Of a stretch of DNA of 64,000 nt, positions 1 through 8,282 are shown piece after piece. This stretch comes from Pseudonocardia alaniniphila. Its GTDB lineage: Bacteria > Actinomycetota > Actinomycetes > Mycobacteriales > Pseudonocardiaceae. The position numbers and the translations under genes were made by a program. The stretch is taken from NCBI RefSeq assembly GCF_022524485.1, contig NZ_JAKXMK010000008.1:1-64000 (forward strand), in the 5' to 3' direction. The notes under the pieces were generated by a model. It was not told the DNA's origin. It worked only from the letters and a program-made list of their open reading frames with translations, and searched no databases. The number at the start of each line of letters is the position of its first letter. Positions within the stretch are counted from its first letter, which is position 1.

Positions 1-445
1 GCACACCCCCGACGTGGACTACGTCCGCTCGCTGGGCGCCGACCGCGTGATCGACACCGACCGCCAGCCACTGGATGCGCAGACGGGGGTCTTCGACGTC
101 GTGATCGACGCCGTCGGCCGCGAGGTACCCGAAGCCCTGTTCACAGCACTGCGCCGCGGCGGACGCCTGATCACCCTGCAGGAACCCCCCTCGCAGGAGC
201 TGGCCGACGAGTACGGCATCACCGCGCTCTTCTTCGTCGTGACGGCAGACCAGAACAGCCTGGCCCGGATCGCCGACATGATCGACAACGACAGGCTGAA
301 GGTCGGCGTCGCCGCAATGTTCCCCCTGGCCGAAGGCCGGGCCGCGTACGAGAGCGGCACCGTCCGGCGGGCTCACCCCGGCAAGACCGTGCTGACCGTC
401 CAGGACTTACCGGCGGCCGAAAGCTCGTCGTCGCGAGAGGCATGA
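1..445 (+). CDS. Zinc-type alcohol dehydrogenase / quinone oxidoreductase (MDR superfamily), 3' part only
   Basis: The frame is open from the window edge, so the N-terminal catalytic domain lies outside and about 147 residues are seen. These are the end of an MDR-type NAD(P)H-dependent oxidoreductase. The stretch SLGADRVIDTDR is the usual second strand of the cofactor-binding fold, followed by FDVVIDAVG and then RRGGRLITLQ, the order seen in quinone oxidoreductases. LAEGRAAYESG followed by GKTVLTV is the typical C-terminal end. A cupin gene follows after 13 bases on the same strand. The substrate cannot be told from this part. Confidence 0.85.
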   Translation, partial: HTPDVDYVRSLGADRVIDTDRQPLDAQTGVFDVVIDAVGREVPEALFTALRRGGRLITLQEPPSQELADEYGITALFFVVTADQNSLARIADMIDNDRLKVGVAAMFPLAEGRAAYESGTVRRAHPGKTVLTVQDLPAAESSSSREA

Positions 446-458
446 CGAAGGAGATGAA

Positions 459-860
459 ATGCCTACCTCTTCCAACATGAGCCAGGAAGATCTGCTGGAA
501 CTCGTGCCACCGTTCATCGCGCAGGGTTCCTCCGCGATGGTCCGAGTCCTCGAGTTGCCGCCGGGCGACCCAGGTATCGCCCCACACCGTCACTCCGGGC
601 CCGTGTTCGGCTACATGCTCGAGGGCGAGATGCTCTTCGCGCTCGAAGGAGAGCCACCGTATCCGATCAAGGCCGGAGAGACTTTCTGGGAACCGGGTGG
701 CGATGTCATCCACTACACGGTCGCCAACCTGCTCGACGACAGGACCAGCCGTTTCGTGGTGGTCGCGCCGTGCACTCCTGAAGTCGAGATGATCACCGTG
801 GTCTCCGATGAGGAGCTTGCAGCCAAAGCGAGCCAACGCATTCCCACACCGCCTCGGTAG
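459..860 (+). CDS. Small single-domain cupin protein
   Basis: 133 residues. A single cupin barrel with metal ligands visible: HRH at 43-45 (motif 1, usual form HxH), MLEGE at 53-57 and a third histidine in DVIHYTVAN near 85. The ATG is preceded by GAAGGAGATGAA, a good ribosome binding site. Small cupins of this kind act as metal-dependent sensors, isomerases or dioxygenases; nothing here fixes the reaction. It lies 13 bases after the dehydrogenase and 49 bases before an HD-domain gene, so the three probably form one transcript. Confidence 0.8.
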   Translation: MPTSSNMSQEDLLELVPPFIAQGSSAMVRVLELPPGDPGIAPHRHSGPVFGYMLEGEMLFALEGEPPYPIKAGETFWEPGGDVIHYTVANLLDDRTSRFVVVAPCTPEVEMITVVSDEELAAKASQRIPTPPR

Positions 861-909
861 TCGTCGCCGCGCCACCGTGATCAGCAATCGACGACAGGAA
901 AGGTCAACA

Positions 910-1503
910 ATGTTTCCAGAGACCCCCGCCGCTGCGGCCGCGTTGTCCGTGGCCACCCGTTTCCACTCGCCGGCGCTGCTCAACCACTCCGTTCGCTGCT
1001 ACCTCTGGGGAACGATGTACGGCAGAGCGCACGGGATCACCTTCGACGACGAGCTGTTCTACGTCTCGGCGATGCTGCACGACATCGGCCTGACGGAGGC
1101 GTTCGACAACCACCGGCTTTCGTTCGAGGTCGCAGGAGGCGATCTGGCCTGGGTCTTCGGCGTGGCAGCCGACTGGCCCGAGGAGCGGGCCGCCAGGGCC
1201 GCGGAGATCATCGTGCTGCACATGCGCGACGACGTATCCCCGTCCGCCGACCCCGAGTCCCACCTGCTGCAGGTCGCCACCAGCTTTGAGGTGGTCGGAC
1301 GTCACTCGGCAGAGTTCCCATCGGACGCGAGGACGGAGATGCTCGCCCGCTATCCCTGGCTGGGATTCGGCGCGGAGGTGCTGGCGAACTTCACGAACCA
1401 GGCGAGCCGTAAGCCGAACAGCGCCTGCGCCGCATCCGTCGACAAGAGGAACATGGCAGGGCTCGTCGCTGCCAACCCCCTCGGAAGCCACCAACCCGCC
1501 TGA
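910..1503 (+). CDS. HD-domain protein (cyanamide hydratase-like metal-dependent hydrolase family)
   Basis: 197 residues from the ATG at 910; an upstream in-frame ATG at 808 lies inside the cupin gene and is less likely. Metal-ligand candidates are H26 (LLNHSVRCYLWG), the HD pair at 57-58 (AMLHDIGLT) and H104 (IIVLHMRDD). This pattern matches small HD proteins related to cyanamide/formamide hydratases, which hydrolyse or hydrate small molecules using Fe or Zn. It is the last gene of the cupin operon, and a short GC-rich hairpin follows the stop. The substrate is unknown. Confidence 0.78.
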   Translation: MFPETPAAAAALSVATRFHSPALLNHSVRCYLWGTMYGRAHGITFDDELFYVSAMLHDIGLTEAFDNHRLSFEVAGGDLAWVFGVAADWPEERAARAAEIIVLHMRDDVSPSADPESHLLQVATSFEVVGRHSAEFPSDARTEMLARYPWLGFGAEVLANFTNQASRKPNSACAASVDKRNMAGLVAANPLGSHQPA

Positions 1504-1530
1504 CGACCCATTCACAGGTCCACTGGACGC

Positions 1531-1556
1531 GGCGCCGCCGTTCATGCCGCGGCGCC
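1531..1556. terminator. Hairpin after the HD-domain gene
   Basis: GGCGCCGC pairs perfectly with GCGGCGCC across a 10-base loop, 27 bases after the HD gene stop. There is no T-tract, as is common in actinomycetes, so termination is inferred from position and stem only. Confidence 0.4.
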
Positions 1557-1845
1557 TGCCCCTCTTCCGCGCGGTGAAGCCGGGGCCCCTCCACGGCGGT
1601 CGGCGACCGGCTCGGCCCCTGCTCCGCGATGGCCGGAGCCGGGGCCTCTCACGTCGGTCCAGCCGGCGGATCGCGTCGACCTGAACGAGCACTCCGTACG
1701 GGGGCCGCTCGCCGGCCAGTCGGCCGGGAGTACGTGCGCCTCGATCCGGGCGATGCTCTCGCCGGTGAGCAGTGTCACCGAGGCGAGATCGGGACGTACC
1801 GGCGCGAACGGTGCGTTCCCGATGCAACCCAGAACCGCAACCGCA

Positions 1846-1877
1846 GTAACGTTACAAGCAATGAACGTAACTATACT
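1846..1877 (+). promoter_or_regulatory. Candidate promoter/operator of the asparagine synthetase
   Basis: A perfect 10-base palindrome GTAACGTTAC (1846-1855) is followed by a partial repeat AACGTAAC (about 1866-1873) and a TATACT (1872-1877) that fits a -10 box. The start codon lies only 18 bases downstream, so the leader would be short. The AT-rich palindrome stands out from the surrounding GC-rich DNA and could bind a repressor. Confidence 0.45.
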
Positions 1878-1895
1878 GCGGCGGGATGGATGACT

Positions 1896-3767
1896 ATGTG
1901 CGGGATCTGCGGATGGGTGGACTACGAGCGCGACCTGGCGGACCCGGCCGCTCGCCGGGAGTTGGCCGACATGACCGCGACGATGGCGTGCCGCGGTCCG
2001 GACGACGAGGGCACGTGGGTCGACGGGCCGGCCGCGCTGGGGCACCGGCGGTTGGCGATCATCGATCTGCCGGGCGGGCGGCAGCCGATGACCGTGCAGG
2101 ACGAGGGGCGCGCCGCGCTGGCGTTGGTCTACAGCGGGGAGACCTACAACTTCCGGGAACTGCGTGAGCGACTCGCCTCGGTAGGACACCGGTTCGAGAC
2201 GAGCAGTGACACCGAGGTGGTGCTGCGCGCGCACCAGGAGTGGGGCCGCAGCGATCCACGGAACGCGGTGCGCGAGCTGAACGGGATGTTCGCCTACGCG
2301 ATCTGGGACTCGCGGGCCCGGGAGCTGGTGCTGGTGCGGGACCGGCTGGGCGTCAAGCCGCTGTACTACTACCCGACCGCGCACGGCGTGCTGTTCGGTT
2401 CGGAGCCCAAGGCGGTACTGGCGAACGCGCTGGCGGAGCGGGTGGTGGACGCGGACGGGCTGCGTCGGGTGCTCGTGTACCTCGCCGATGCGGGGAACGC
2501 GGTGTTCCGGGGTTTGCGGGAGGTGCCGCCGGGCCACGTGGTGCGGGTGAGCCGCGAGGGGATCCAGGAGCTGCGGTACTGGCAGCTGGAGGACACCGGG
2601 CACACCGATGATGTGCCGTCCACGGTGCGGCACGTGCGGGAGCTGCTGGAGGACACCGCGCAACGTCAGCTGGTGGCCGACGTGCCGTTGTGCACGTTGT
2701 TGTCCGGCGGGCTCGACTCGTCGGCGTTGACCGCGCTGGCCGCGCGGCACAGTGCCGAGCAAGTGCGCTCGTTCGCGGTCGAGTTCGCCGGCTACACCGA
2801 GAACTTCGTCGCCGACGAAGTGCGTCCGACTCCCGACACCCCCTACGCCCACGCGGTGGCCGATTTCGTCGGCACCCGCCACAGCGACATCACGCTCGCG
2901 AACGAGGCGTTGATGGACCCCGCGGTACGTGACGCCGTCCTGCACGCGCGTGACCTCCCGGTGGTCGGGTCGGGCGGTGATATGGACGCGTCGCTCTACC
3001 TGCTGTTCCAGGCGGTCCGGCAGGAGTCGACCGTGGCCCTGTCCGGGGAGTCGGCCGACGAGGTGTTCGGCGGTTACCGCGACTTCTCCGACGCCGACAC
3101 CATCGCCGCCGACACGTTCCCGTGGTTTGCCGGACGGATGTTCAACCACGACATGACCCGATCCGGCCTGCTCGACCAGTCCCTGGCTAAGCAGCTCGAT
3201 CTGCCCTCCTACGTCAAGGACACGTACCGGACGGCGCTCGCGGCAGTGCCCGCGCTGACCGGCCCGGCCGCAGCCGATCCCCACGAGCGCCGGATGCGCG
3301 AGGTCTGCCACCTGTTCCTCACGCACTTCCTGCCCGTCCTGCTCGACCGCAAGGACCGGGTGAGCATGGCCGTGGGGCTCGAGGTACGGGTGCCGTTCTG
3401 CGACCACCGCCTCGTCGAGTACGTCTTCGGCACACCCTGGTCGCACAAGAGCTTCGACGGGCGGGAGAAGAGCCTGCTGCGTGCCGCCACCGCGGACCTG
3501 CTGCCCGCGTCGGTGGCACAGCGGGTGAAGAGCCCGTACCCGTCCCCGCAGGACGCGAGCTACGAGCGAGAGCTCCGCGCGGAGCTCTCGGCGCTGCTCG
3601 ACCGACCCGACTCACCCGTCGCGCCACTGCTCGACCGTGACGCATTGCGGGAACGGCTGGCCGAGCCCATCGGCCGCCGCTCCGGGCTGGGCGCCCGGTT
3701 CGAACTCGAGCAGATTTTGAACCTCCACGCCTGGTGCACCGACTACCGGGTCACGCTCGACCTCTGA
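1896..3767 (+). CDS. asnB: Glutamine-hydrolysing asparagine synthetase
   Basis: 623 residues. The start at 1896 (MCGICGWVDY) places Cys2 at the mature N-terminus, as class II glutamine amidotransferases require; an ATG six bases upstream would spoil this. The glutaminase half runs to about residue 200 (RGPDDEG, GHRRLAIIDL, NGMFAYAIWD). The synthetase half holds the PP-loop SGGLDSS at 270-276, which binds ATP, and SGESADE at 383-389. The enzyme makes asparagine from aspartate, ATP and glutamine. Length fits the actinobacterial AsnB-like family, some members of which act in secondary metabolism or cell-wall amidation. No pathway genes adjoin it, so the acceptor could be something other than aspartate. 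Confidence 0.9.
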   Translation: MCGICGWVDYERDLADPAARRELADMTATMACRGPDDEGTWVDGPAALGHRRLAIIDLPGGRQPMTVQDEGRAALALVYSGETYNFRELRERLASVGHRFETSSDTEVVLRAHQEWGRSDPRNAVRELNGMFAYAIWDSRARELVLVRDRLGVKPLYYYPTAHGVLFGSEPKAVLANALAERVVDADGLRRVLVYLADAGNAVFRGLREVPPGHVVRVSREGIQELRYWQLEDTGHTDDVPSTVRHVRELLEDTAQRQLVADVPLCTLLSGGLDSSALTALAARHSAEQVRSFAVEFAGYTENFVADEVRPTPDTPYAHAVADFVGTRHSDITLANEALMDPAVRDAVLHARDLPVVGSGGDMDASLYLLFQAVRQESTVALSGESADEVFGGYRDFSDADTIAADTFPWFAGRMFNHDMTRSGLLDQSLAKQLDLPSYVKDTYRTALAAVPALTGPAAADPHERRMREVCHLFLTHFLPVLLDRKDRVSMAVGLEVRVPFCDHRLVEYVFGTPWSHKSFDGREKSLLRAATADLLPASVAQRVKSPYPSPQDASYERELRAELSALLDRPDSPVAPLLDRDALRERLAEPIGRRSGLGARFELEQILNLHAWCTDYRVTLDL

Positions 3768-3821
3768 CGATCCCCACTCCCCGGGAGGGCGCCGGCGCCG
3801 GGGTCGTACGGCGAGCTGACG

Positions 3822-4796
3822 TCATCCGAGCCCGGCCAGCGCCTTCTCGTAATAGGAAAGGTCGAAGTAGGCGGCGGCCGGTCGGGGCGCATGACCGGTC
3901 CAGTCGGCGCGCAGCCGCAACACGTTGTCGAAACCCGGACCGTCGAACCGGCCGTCCTTCGCCAGCCCCTCGGCCGGATCGGTGGCGACGGCGTAGGTGG
4001 CGGCCGCGACGTCGGGCGGCAGCTTCAGACCGTCGGCCAGCATCTTTGTCGCCTCATCCTTGTTCTTCGGATCGAGCACGTAGCGCAGCCCTTCGATGTA
4101 GGCCTCCAGATACTTGATCAGAATGTCGGGATGATCCTTGGCCCACGACCGCAGCACGATACCTGCGGTCGCCTGATACGGGCCGATCGTCGACACTGCC
4201 GAACCCTGGTCCTTGAGACCGTCGTTCTGAGCGGTGAAGGCGAACGGCGGGTTGAGCATGGACGCCTTGTCGTCCTTGTTCTGCTGGATATCGACGAGCC
4301 GTTTGGCCGTCGCACCGACCGATTTGATGGTGTACTCGCCCTTGTCGAGGCCGCCGCGCTTGAGCATTTCGTAGAGCTGGAACGCGTACGCGGTGTCGGG
4401 CGCGTCAACAATCACCGTCTTGCCGCGAAGATCGCTGATCGCGTGGATGTCGGGCTGTACGATCAGCCGGTTGAAGCCGTTGTCACCACCGATCACCGCC
4501 GCGACGTCCACCTTGGCGACATCCGCCATGGCCACGCCGTTGTCGATCCCACAGTGAATGATCTGGTACTTCCCGTCGGCGAGGCCGGCCCGCTGCTCGT
4601 CGGACGACGGCGTGATCTCGAGGTTGACCGATAAGCCGCGTTCGGCGAAGAAGCCCTTCTGCTGCGCCGCGAAGAGCGGAAGGTTCTGCATGCCCTGAAA
4701 TACGTTCACAGTCAGCGAGGACTGAGCGGCACACGCCGGCACCGCAAGTGCCATCGTCACGACAGCAGCAGATAACAAGGCTCCAACGATTTTCAT
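3822..4796 (-). CDS. NMT1/THI5-type ABC substrate-binding protein (nitrate/sulfonate/taurine family), orphan
   Basis: 324 residues from the ATG at 4796, which follows GGGGGAGGATCGCA, a strong ribosome binding site. A signal peptide is clear (KIVGALLSAAVVTMALAVPACA); Cys22 is preceded by VPA, a poor lipobox, so it may be secreted or lipid-anchored. The mature part shows the family order: LPLFAAQQKGFFAERGL, then DLRGKTVIVDAPDTAYAFQ, then MLNPPFAFTAQNDGL. Such proteins deliver nitrate, sulfonates or thiamine precursors to an importer, but no permease or ATPase gene is beside it. It may share one elsewhere or act as an enzyme or sensor. Confidence 0.82.
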   Translation of the reverse strand: MKIVGALLSAAVVTMALAVPACAAQSSLTVNVFQGMQNLPLFAAQQKGFFAERGLSVNLEITPSSDEQRAGLADGKYQIIHCGIDNGVAMADVAKVDVAAVIGGDNGFNRLIVQPDIHAISDLRGKTVIVDAPDTAYAFQLYEMLKRGGLDKGEYTIKSVGATAKRLVDIQQNKDDKASMLNPPFAFTAQNDGLKDQGSAVSTIGPYQATAGIVLRSWAKDHPDILIKYLEAYIEGLRYVLDPKNKDEATKMLADGLKLPPDVAAATYAVATDPAEGLAKDGRFDGPGFDNVLRLRADWTGHAPRPAAAYFDLSYYEKALAGLG

Positions 4797-4940
4797 TGCG
4801 ATCCTCCCCCCGGATGCCACGGACTATAACCCGGCATGGTCGACGGCGGGCCGGCCGTCGAGAGGCGAACAGCGCATTCTCCCCTTTGTTTCGGGTGCGC
4901 CGTGAGTTCGGCTGGACCATTTCGGTCCGCTGGGGTTCGT

Positions 4941-5444
4941 TCAGGCCCGCAGCGCCCGAAGCACGTCGACGACGTCGCTCTCGCCCGCCGTGGGCAGCAG
5001 CACACGGGCATGCGGCCGCAGGCCGGCAGCCGCGCCGTCGGCCTCGAACCCGTCGCCGAGGACGAATCCGGCCGTCATCACACCGCGCTCGGCGCATGCC
5101 CTGCCGATCGCCCATGCACACGCCGCACCCGAGTCGTCGGTCGCGACCATGAACACGGCGTCGGCGCGGGTCAACTCCTCGCTCAGCAGGACCGGCGTGC
5201 CGTCGATTTCTCGGAGCAGGAGGCTGTCGGGCGCGGCGTCCCCACCGTTCGCGCCGGGCGCGAGGCCTTCGCAGACGACGAAACGCGCGTTCGCCCACCG
5301 ATGCCCTGCAACGCGCCGGACGACCCCGGCCGCCCCCGCGTCCAGCGCAATGATGCGTGGGGCACGGGCAGGGGCGATCTGGGCGTCGATCCGGAAGCGT
5401 GCCTCCGCGGCGGACGCCGCTCTGGCGCTGTCGCTCATGGCCAT
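4941..5444 (-). CDS. Protein of unknown function with faint FtsZ/tubulin-like pattern
   Basis: 167 residues from the ATG at 5444 (GGAAG nine bases upstream); ATG 5438 is an alternative. It begins 17 bases after the Rieske oxygenase stop and is probably co-transcribed. No family is certain. The segment RADAVFMVATDDSGAACAWA followed by IGRACAERGVMTAGFVLGD has the strand-loop-helix-strand rhythm of FtsZ around its GGGTGTG loop ([20 protein letters not shown] in FtsZ), but the glycines are missing, so GTP binding is doubtful. At under half the length of FtsZ, it could be a truncated Rossmann-like accessory protein for the oxygenase. Role unknown. Confidence 0.6.
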   Translation of the reverse strand: MAMSDSARAASAAEARFRIDAQIAPARAPRIIALDAGAAGVVRRVAGHRWANARFVVCEGLAPGANGGDAAPDSLLLREIDGTPVLLSEELTRADAVFMVATDDSGAACAWAIGRACAERGVMTAGFVLGDGFEADGAAAGLRPHARVLLPTAGESDVVDVLRALRA

Positions 5445-5460
5445 AGAGCAGGCTTCCAGG

Positions 5461-6747
5461 TCAGACCGACGAGATCGGCACGCCGGGCCTGACGCGGACG
5501 TCGTCGCGGCAGGACTGCAGGAACGACTCGGATCGGGGCAGGACCACCGCCGCCGAGCGCACGCGGTGGTGGGCGGGGTCCACACCGGGAGGCGTCACGC
5601 CCTCGTCGCGCAGGGCCAGCGCGGCCTTCCGCAGCTTCTGGCGCGCCTTGATGATCCCGCTGTCGGCGGGGACGAGCCGCTCCTTCGTGCGGTCGACGAC
5701 CGGGCCCATGCTCTCCTGCAGCGACGCGTCCTGGATGGCGATGCCCTTGACCCCGGAGTAGTCCTCGCCGCGCTTCTGCGCCTCGCGGTCCATCAGATAG
5801 TCGTTGTCGAGGTTGGCCACGGGCCGATACGTACCGGGGATGTTCTTGCTGTGCACCCCGTGGCCGTCGAGCATCGCCTGCCGCTCGCTCGCGGTCAGGG
5901 CCCGCAGCGGGTGGTAGTCGAAGCTGTACGCCCAGCAGTTCTCGTCGTCGATCGGGATCCAGAAGTGGCCGTGGATCGGGTGGTCACCGCGCGGCGGCAC
6001 CATGGTGAAGGCCGGCATCACCCAGGGCGTGATCCGCCAGTAGTAGCTGCCCTCCTCGGCGTTGCGGCGCGCGCCGACGAACAGCCCACCCTCGCTGTCG
6101 GCCACCTCGAAGAACGGTTTCGTGTCCTTCTGGTTGTACTCGTTTCCCTTCGCGCCCTTGAAGAGCGGGTCGTTCTTCAGCCCGCCGGAATGCAGCCATG
6201 TCACGTGGCTGGAGTCGATTCCCCCCTCGAACGCCTGCAGCCAGTTGCACTGCTGCCAGCGCTTCGACGTGTAGGTCTGCTCGGGTGGGACCTGCGCGAA
6301 CTCGAACTCGGGCGGTGCGGGGCGGTTGCGCCTGTCCCCCATGTGCGTCCACAGGACGTCACCGATCTTGACCAGGGGGTACGCCGTGAGCTTGACGTTC
6401 TCGCAGAAGTTGCTGTTGTCCGCCTCCGACGGCACCTCGATGCATTGACCGGTGACGTCGTACTTCCAGCCGTGGTACGAGCAGCGCAGGCCCGACTCCT
6501 CGTTCCGGCCGAACCAGAGCGAGACGCCGCGGTGGGCACAGAACTCGTCGATCAGGCCGTATCGCCCTTGGCTGTCGCGGAATGCGATGAGCCGCTCGGA
6601 CAGCAGCTTGACCCGGACCGGCGGGCAGTCATCCTCCGGGAGCTCTTCCGCGAGGAGCGCAGGCATCCAGTACTGCCGGAACAGCTCGCCCATCGGTGTG
6701 CCCGGCCCGGTCTGCGTCAAGAGGTCGTTGATCTCTTGTCTGAGCAC
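5461..6747 (-). CDS. Rieske non-heme iron oxygenase, large (alpha) subunit
   Basis: 428 residues, GTG start at 6747 preceded by GAAGGAGACGCTC. The N-terminal Rieske domain carries C70-x-H72 (FCAHRGV) and C89-xx-H92 (CSYHGWKYD), the 2Fe-2S ligands. The catalytic iron site is in FEGGIDSSHVTWLH, with H181 and H186, and D178 as the usual electron bridge. This is the phthalate/vanillate type of ring hydroxylase or O-demethylase, which works with a reductase and a ferredoxin but without a beta subunit. A 2Fe-2S ferredoxin gene lies just upstream and a ferredoxin reductase 18 kb away. An operator-like GGTATGAC stands 67 bases before the start. The substrate, probably an aromatic acid or heterocycle, is inferred. 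Confidence 0.92.
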   Translation of the reverse strand: MLRQEINDLLTQTGPGTPMGELFRQYWMPALLAEELPEDDCPPVRVKLLSERLIAFRDSQGRYGLIDEFCAHRGVSLWFGRNEESGLRCSYHGWKYDVTGQCIEVPSEADNSNFCENVKLTAYPLVKIGDVLWTHMGDRRNRPAPPEFEFAQVPPEQTYTSKRWQQCNWLQAFEGGIDSSHVTWLHSGGLKNDPLFKGAKGNEYNQKDTKPFFEVADSEGGLFVGARRNAEEGSYYWRITPWVMPAFTMVPPRGDHPIHGHFWIPIDDENCWAYSFDYHPLRALTASERQAMLDGHGVHSKNIPGTYRPVANLDNDYLMDREAQKRGEDYSGVKGIAIQDASLQESMGPVVDRTKERLVPADSGIIKARQKLRKAALALRDEGVTPPGVDPAHHRVRSAAVVLPRSESFLQSCRDDVRVRPGVPISSV

Positions 6748-6813
6748 GAGCGTCTCCTTCTGGTCTACCGACGCGCCGCCGAGAAACCGACTAGCGAGTC
6801 ATTTCGGACTAAT

Positions 6814-6821
6814 GTCATACC
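6814..6821 (-). promoter_or_regulatory. GntR-type operator candidate before the Rieske oxygenase
   Basis: Read on the minus strand this is AAGGGTATGACATTAGTC, 67 bases upstream of the oxygenase start. GGTATGAC matches the half-conserved GGTnnnACC motif found before five other units in this window and resembles FadR-family GntR operators. Confidence 0.45.
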
Positions 6822-6859
6822 CTTATTCCCACGCTGTCAAGCCGACGGCCGGGGCTGCC

Positions 6860-7183
6860 TCACGGCTGGTCGGGCGGGATGTCGACCGTCAGGCCGTCGA
6901 GGTCGGGCGTGACCGCGATCTGACAGGAGAGCCGGCTCGTCGGCCGCCGATCGGACACGCCGAGGTCGAGGAGGTCCTCCTCCAGGTCGCCCGGGGAACC
7001 GACGAGCCGCGCGTACTCCTCGCGCACCCAGACGTGGCAGGTGGCGCAGGAGGCGTTCCCGCCGCACTCCCCGACGATCCCGGGGACCCCGTTCTTGACC
7101 GCCATGGCCATGACCGACTCGCCGACCGCGGCGTCGACGGCGTACTCCCGCCCCTCGGCGTCGACATAGATCACCTTCGTCAA
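6860..7183 (-). CDS. 2Fe-2S ferredoxin, adrenodoxin/putidaredoxin type
   Basis: 107 residues if read from the TTG at 7183 (GAGAG just upstream); a GTG three codons later is the alternative, as no ATG fits the family start TKVIYVDAEGREY. Cysteine spacing C40-x5-C46-x2-C49-x37-C87 (GECGGNASCATCHVWV and LSCQIA) is that of vertebrate-type ferredoxins that feed electrons to P450 or Rieske enzymes. It ends 112 bases before the Rieske oxygenase start on the same strand and is its likely partner. It diverges from the GntR gene, and the shared intergenic region contains operator-like sequence. Confidence 0.85.
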   Translation of the reverse strand: MTKVIYVDAEGREYAVDAAVGESVMAMAVKNGVPGIVGECGGNASCATCHVWVREEYARLVGSPGDLEEDLLDLGVSDRRPTSRLSCQIAVTPDLDGLTVDIPPDQP

Positions 7184-7226
7184 AGTCTCTCGCGTCCCTT
7201 CCCGGCACCGACTATTTGGCCTGTCC

Positions 7227-7236
7227 ATTAGACCAT
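7227..7236. promoter_or_regulatory. GntR-type operator candidate between ferredoxin and gntR genes
   Basis: Read on the minus strand this is CGAATGGTCTAATGGAC, sharing AATGGT with the sites before the bicupin, tctA and ferredoxin reductase genes. It sits 44 bases from the ferredoxin start in the divergent region. Confidence 0.4.
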
Positions 7237-7344
7237 TCGCTTGGACATGGGGGCCATAATCGGGCGCAGGGTCCAGGGGCGACAGAGCACCCGGAGGAAG
7301 TGGTATCGGACGCCAATGCGGCTGGTGCAGCAGCCTCCTCCGAT

Positions 7345-7356
7345 TGGTAGCAACCA
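7345..7356. promoter_or_regulatory. TGGT-N4-ACCA palindrome before the GntR gene
   Basis: TGGTAGCAACCA is an inverted repeat (TGGT/ACCA) 37 bases before the regulator start. The form is typical of FadR-subfamily GntR operators and suggests autoregulation. Confidence 0.5.
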
Positions 7357-7392
7357 TCAGACCGATCGGACCTACGCCCGTACACTGCACAA

Positions 7393-8262
7393 ATGACCAC
7401 GCCGGGAACCGTCCCAGCCGCTACACCAGCTGAAGGAGGAAAGGGGGACCTCCTCACCCGGGTGAGCGTCGGGCGTGTCTCGGAAATGATCGTCGACCAG
7501 ATTCGGTTGCTCATCCGCCAGGGCGATCTGGCCCCGGGCGACCGGTTGCCCGCCGAGCGTGAGTTGTGCGAGCGGTTCGGCGTCAGCCGCGTCACCGTCC
7601 GCGAGGCATTGCGGGTCCTCGAGGCGAACGGCCTGGTCGTGATCCGGGTCGGGGCGCGAGGTGGAGCATTCGTCACGGCACCGAGCAGCCGACTCGTCGG
7701 AGAAGGCATCGCCGATCTCATCACCCTGTCGACGATGTCGGCACAGGAGGTCACCGAGACGCGGATGGTGCTCGAACTCGGGATCATTCCGCTGGTCTGT
7801 GAGAGGGCCACCAAGGAGGACATCGCCGCGCTGTACGAGATCTGCGATCGCAGCAAAGCAGCACTCGAAGACGACGAATACCCGCTCGCCCTGTCCGCGG
7901 AGTGGCACACGCGTTACGCACAGGCAACGCACAACGGTGCCATCGCGATGCTGGTCGAGTCGCTGCACGACCCGCTGGTCATGTCGCTCGAACGCGCCCG
8001 GGAGGCGGCACCGCTGCACGGCAGGCGCGGCGTCAGGGAACACCGCGCGCTCGTCGACGCCATCGCCGAACGAGACGCGGCACGGGCGACCGAGCTCATG
8101 AGAACCCACCTCGAGAGAACCGCGAAGCTGGTCGCAACCGCCGAACGCGGAGACACCCGGCGGACGAGCCGCCCCGGCGGCCGCAAGCGGGCCGACACCG
8201 TCGCCGAGAAGCCCACCGGTGGCGCGACCAGGAAAGGCCCCGCCACCGGGAAGTCCGGCTGA
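7393..8262 (+). CDS. GntR-family transcriptional regulator, FadR subfamily (FCD domain)
   Basis: 289 residues. The winged helix occupies about 24-95, with recognition helix VSRVTVREALRVLEANGL at 64-81 and wing GARGGAFVT. The C-terminal all-helical FCD ligand domain follows (about 110-245), with candidate metal/ligand residues in ETRMVLE, HTRYAQATHNG and REHRALVDAI. A basic tail (RPGGRKRADT and on) ends the protein. FCD regulators sense small organic acids and bind TGGTnnnACCA-like sites. Such sites occur before its own gene and before six other units here, so it is the best candidate for the local regulator. It ends 20 bases from a convergent MFS gene. Confidence 0.92.
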   Translation: MTTPGTVPAATPAEGGKGDLLTRVSVGRVSEMIVDQIRLLIRQGDLAPGDRLPAERELCERFGVSRVTVREALRVLEANGLVVIRVGARGGAFVTAPSSRLVGEGIADLITLSTMSAQEVTETRMVLELGIIPLVCERATKEDIAALYEICDRSKAALEDDEYPLALSAEWHTRYAQATHNGAIAMLVESLHDPLVMSLERAREAAPLHGRRGVREHRALVDAIAERDAARATELMRTHLERTAKLVATAERGDTRRTSRPGGRKRADTVAEKPTGGATRKGPATGKSG

Positions 8263-8282
8263 GCGTCCGGCCACCGGATCGA

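Larger units (their letters stand above)
1504..1895. other. Intergenic region with no supported gene
   Basis: Nothing in this 392-base stretch looks like an intact gene. It contains a hairpin just after the HD gene and, near its right end, palindromic promoter-like sequence in front of the asparagine synthetase. On the minus strand about 1650-1830 has protein-like composition (LASVTLLTGESIARIEAHV) but no start, stop or family I recognise, so at most it is a gene remnant. Confidence 0.5.
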
